Virus record (IMG/VR): IMGVR_UViG_3300037557_000349 | Span: 1 to 23,746 of that record | Reading direction: 5' to 3' (one strand) | Origin: a virus | DNA: 23,746 nucleotides | Part shown: piece after piece, positions 20,919 through 23,746 of the stretch | Layout of the letters: each line of letters opens with the position of its first letter | How positions within the stretch are numbered: position 1 is the first letter of the stretch | Notes under the pieces: generated by a model | What the model was told of the DNA's origin: nothing | What the model saw: only the letters and a program-made list of their open reading frames with translations | The model's database searches: none | Made by a program: the position numbers and the translations under genes

Positions 20919-22365
20919 GATCCTCATAAGCGGTAGATAACATCTGTTCTCTCATTCTATACAATACATCTTTCACTGCTTTAGATAAGCCAAAAGACTC
21001 TAAGGCTCTCATCGCAAGATCTGGATTCAACAACCCTTGCCCTTGTGCAACTACATAAAAATTAGGAGCATGAAACATGTGCATATCCCTATTACCCATT
21101 TTCACATCTGACGGGTCAGGTAGTCTTTCTTGCCATAATCCCAACATTCTTTCCACGTTGTCTGTAAGAGGAGCCACTTTTTGTGCTTTCCAAAATTCAG
21201 TATCCTCACGATCACTCACATAATGCAATCTGATCATGTCAAGAATATTAATCATTAAAGATTCAAAATCTCCGTTGTATTGCCGTCGAGAATTTTCATT
21301 CTCAGGTTGGTAAGTTGCTAAATAAGGCAGTAATCCGTTTGTTTGACAAATCGTGGTTCCTATGGAAGTCGCCTCTAATGGTTCTACAAAAGAACCTGCA
21401 AGACCCATGGCTACACAGTTCCCAACCCAACCACTTTCTAAATGTCCGGGATCGAATTTGAAATGTTTGTAATCCGATATTTGGATGTCCAATAGTTCTT
21501 CCATTTCAGAAACTGCTTCTTCTTCAGAACAGAATTGCGAAGAATAAACATAACCGTTACCTCTTTGAGTCTGCGTGGGAATTTCCCAAGCCCACCCAGA
21601 ACTCAAGGCTCTCGCACGGGTATACGGACGTATTTTCCCACTTTCATCTGATGAGGTACGAAAAGCAATAGCAGAATCTGTTAAAAGATACTCACTGTAT
21701 GAACACCAATTATTTTCAGAAAGATTAGACATCAGAACACGACTAAAACCTGAAGCATCAATCCAGAAATCACCGTGTATCAGAGAACCGTCTTTCAATT
21801 CAACACTTCCTATAGTGTCATTCTTTGCATTAACTTTTTCTACATGCCCATTAAGAACCTCAATATTTCTTTGTTTTGCTTTAACCGTGAAATAATCATT
21901 TAATTCATAAGTGTCAAAGTGGTATTGATTTACTGATCTAAATGATCCTTCTGCCCTAATTTCATCTGAGAAGAGCCTCTCTTTTGTAGTAAGTCCTTCA
22001 CATATCGGAACTTCTCTTTGGAGATATTCTGCGTATTCTGATTGAAAACCAAAAACATTACTCCTCACATCTGGAGATGCTGTAAGTCCAACAATTGCAT
22101 GGAAATAATCAGGGAACTGGTTGCCCCAATCTTCAAATCTGATGCCTTTTTTTAGAGTCCCTAAAGACGCTGGCAATATTTCGGCTCGTTCCAATTTGCA
22201 AAAGTCCAAAAAAAGTGCAAGATGTTCTTGGCTTCCTTCACCTACTCCTATAACTGGAACTTCTTCTGAACCGATAATTGTTATCGGACAATTAGGAAAA
22301 GCCTGTCTGAGTATTAAAGCAGAAATAAATCCAGCGTTACCACGCCCTACAACGACAATACGCAT
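20893..22365 (-). CDS. Flavin-dependent tryptophan halogenase family protein
   Basis: 490 residues, slightly shorter than PrnA/RebH-type enzymes (about 510-540). FAD is bound through VVGRGNAGFISA (residues 5-16). IGVGEGSQEHLALFLDF corresponds to the family's GVGE-T-P segment. TLKKGIRFEDW (69-80) carries the lysine (K72) that forms the chloramine or guides HOCl. DASGFSR (203-209) is the second FAD motif, GWAWEIP (257-263) contains the diagnostic WxWxIP that excludes monooxygenase activity, and FVEPLEATSI (326-335) holds the active-site Glu. All hallmark residues are present, so halogenation is likely; the substrate could be tryptophan or another aromatic. A flavin-dependent halogenase, VirX1, has been described from a cyanophage. 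No flavin reductase is visible here. It starts right after the upstream stop (TAAATG). Confidence 0.9.
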   Translation of the reverse strand: MRIVVVGRGNAGFISALILRQAFPNCPITIIGSEEVPVIGVGEGSQEHLALFLDFCKLERAEILPASLGTLKKGIRFEDWGNQFPDYFHAIVGLTASPDVRSNVFGFQSEYAEYLQREVPICEGLTTKERLFSDEIRAEGSFRSVNQYHFDTYELNDYFTVKAKQRNIEVLNGHVEKVNAKNDTIGSVELKDGSLIHGDFWIDASGFSRVLMSNLSENNWCSYSEYLLTDSAIAFRTSSDESGKIRPYTRARALSSGWAWEIPTQTQRGNGYVYSSQFCSEEEAVSEMEELLDIQISDYKHFKFDPGHLESGWVGNCVAMGLAGSFVEPLEATSIGTTICQTNGLLPYLATYQPENENSRRQYNGDFESLMINILDMIRLHYVSDREDTEFWKAQKVAPLTDNVERMLGLWQERLPDPSDVKMGNRDMHMFHAPNFYVVAQGQGLLNPDLAMRALESFGLSKAVKDVLYRMREQMLSTAYEDHAKKIKEL

Positions 22366-22947
22366 TTACATGTACCAATTTACTGCCGTATACTTTGTTC
22401 CGCTTTCTACAGGATGAGCGATGTGCAAATATGGAAAGTTGGATGGGAATACACAAACCTTGCCTTGTTTGGGAGTCACCTTGTAGTCGAAATGCGGAAA
22501 TTCTAATTCTCCACCTTCAAAGTCATCATTAAGAAAAATTACAACACTTAAAATCCGCTGATTGTCTTTTGAATGATCCCAATGCGCCCGATACTCTGCC
22601 TTGTTTGCATATTGGATTACTGTGTATTGAGAATCTCGCGTAAGTTTCAAATCGTAGGAATTGTCATAATCGTGCACTAACTCGGTCACACGCAATTTGA
22701 AATGTTCCATAGAGCGACTTAACTCTGCGAAATCAGGATCACTAGTTGCCAAAGCGACTTCAGGGGCGCACTCAACACTGCTTCTGAAATTATCCTGCCT
22801 TTGGTCATCCCCTATTGTGGATCGCCTCCAAGGGCAAATCGAATATTCTTTACTTGCGGCTTCTATAACATTTTCTAAAAACTTGTCGCATTCGGGATAC
22901 CAGTCATCATAAATACGCAAACAAGGGATTGGAGTTTCTACTTTCAT
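22366..22947 (-). CDS. 2OG-Fe(II) oxygenase, compact P4H-like with Lys at the 2OG site (C1)
   Basis: The frame opens at 22965, but the ATG at 22947 overlaps the upstream stop as ATGA and is preferred (193 residues). Ligands are H122 and D124 (YRAHWDHSKDN), distal H175 (YLHIAHPV) and K185 (GTKYTA) in place of Arg. GGELEFPHFDY and GKVCVFPSNF are the core strands. It is closest in type to the compact oxygenase at 10740-11444 (same Lys, same F-x-Y-x-H...PV...G-x-KY spacing). It stops immediately before the halogenase start, so the two are made from the same message. Acting in sequence on a common substrate is possible. Confidence 0.88.
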   Translation of the reverse strand: MKVETPIPCLRIYDDWYPECDKFLENVIEAASKEYSICPWRRSTIGDDQRQDNFRSSVECAPEVALATSDPDFAELSRSMEHFKLRVTELVHDYDNSYDLKLTRDSQYTVIQYANKAEYRAHWDHSKDNQRILSVVIFLNDDFEGGELEFPHFDYKVTPKQGKVCVFPSNFPYLHIAHPVESGTKYTAVNWYM

Positions 22948-23746
22948 TTTAACCAACCTTTCCAATCTACTTTGCCATCAGCAAAGTCTAAATACATGTA
23001 ACCAGTAGGACCAACTGGTCTAGCAGACGTGCCAGATCCCTTTGGGATTTTTCCATGCGAAATACAATTCAAATTAGAAATTCTATGTCCACTTAAAATT
23101 CTGTCTACTTCATGTGCATACAAAAAATTCGCAGGATAGATCAACATGTCTCCTTTTTGAGGAGTAAATGTTTTGTCTGTTGCATATGGCCAAGAAACCT
23201 CGCCACCATCAAATTCACCCCATTCAGCATCTTCGCCATCGGAAGAGTCGCTTAAATGTTGAACACAGCAAATAGTTCTAAGCATATTTATGTTTTCAAG
23301 CCCATCAGCAGGTTCAGGACGACCACCTTCCTCGTTAAATGAATGATCGCCAGCGTAAGATTGATCAGTATGAAGACCCATGTAATTACCAGACTGATAA
23401 TAAATCAATCTATACGCTTCAATAAAATGAATATCTTTTTGCAATAAAGGGTATTTTTTTAAATACTCTGCTAATCCCTTCATTAACACTTTATGCAAAT
23501 ACAAGGTATATTCACCATATTTATTATTTTCTATTACTGTTTCATTGTTTTCATTACGAAAAAAGTTGGCAACCCTCAAAGGCGAATGTGCATTCTCATA
23601 CCATTTTAACTTTCCGTCATGCACCTCCTTAGCGCCCCTCCAAGGAATATTTCGCTCTTGTTCAAACCGATAACCGAAATAATCTTCAGCAAAACCATCT
23701 TCAATTTCAAAAGCATTACGCCATAACGCTATGCCTTCTGCTATTA
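22944..23746 (-). CDS. 2OG-Fe(II) oxygenase, P4H-like, partial at right edge (C2)
   Basis: The reading frame stays open to the last base of the window, so the gene starts outside it. The GTG at 23624 is unlikely to be the true start, because the 40 codons before it read IAEGIALWRNAFEIEDGFAE, the family opening motif. Active-site residues are in GLHTDQSYAG (HxD), YAHEVDRI (distal His) and SGHRISN (Arg one residue later than in relatives). The loop between the ligands is longer than usual (HSFNEEGGRPEPADGLENIN and DSSDGEDAEWGEFDGG). It is coupled to the downstream oxygenase by ATGA. The cluster therefore continues past the right edge. Confidence 0.87.
   Translation of the reverse strand, partial: IAEGIALWRNAFEIEDGFAEDYFGYRFEQERNIPWRGAKEVHDGKLKWYENAHSPLRVANFFRNENNETVIENNKYGEYTLYLHKVLMKGLAEYLKKYPLLQKDIHFIEAYRLIYYQSGNYMGLHTDQSYAGDHSFNEEGGRPEPADGLENINMLRTICCVQHLSDSSDGEDAEWGEFDGGEVSWPYATDKTFTPQKGDMLIYPANFLYAHEVDRILSGHRISNLNCISHGKIPKGSGTSARPVGPTGYMYLDFADGKVDWKGWLK

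Overview
The window looks like part of the genome of a tailed bacteriophage, most likely marine. Left to right it carries an r1t-type holin, long repeat-built tail-fibre genes (one with a tropism-determinant-like N-terminus), a PASTA-like protein with an aromatic/proline repeat tail, and densely packed genes joined by ATGA, TAATG and TAGTG stop/start overlaps. DNA is AT-leaning. There is no rRNA, tRNA, integrase, capsid or replication gene from which to name the host, so phage lineage and host stay open. The family calls below come from motif recognition by eye, not from a database search.

Layout: (1) 1-592, minus strand: a membrane protein cut by the window edge and a holin, separated by a spacer with a palindrome and direct repeats. 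(2) 593-764: a divergent regulatory region with a sigma70-like promoter and an inverted repeat over its -35 box. (3) 765-5307, plus strand: five small or medium genes without recognised function, then three 2-oxoglutarate/Fe(II) oxygenases. (4) 5264-12910, minus strand, convergent with the previous operon by a 44-bp coding overlap: six more 2OG oxygenases (five prolyl-hydroxylase-like, one TauD-like), a truncated NAD(P)-binding dehydrogenase, two glutathione-peroxidase-like proteins and a DUF6065-like protein. (5) 12916-20144, minus: the FFPP-repeat PASTA-like protein, a 1192-residue tail fibre, three smaller tail or fibre proteins, a baseplate-like protein and a small unknown. (6) 20166-23746, minus: a DUF6065-related protein, a flavin-dependent tryptophan halogenase and two more 2OG oxygenases, the last running off the right edge.

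In total eleven 2OG-Fe(II) oxygenases lie in about 21 kb, all with the HxD...H metal triad visible, together with a halogenase that keeps its diagnostic motifs and two thiol-peroxidase-like folds. Interleaving with tail genes and tight translational coupling suggest a chemical-modification cassette expressed with the virion genes. One testable idea is that it modifies virion proteins; the (Y/F/H)FPP-repeat tail of the PASTA-like protein is the obvious proline- and aromatic-rich candidate substrate. That link is inference. Paralogues on opposite strands share detailed features, so the array probably grew by duplication plus inversion.
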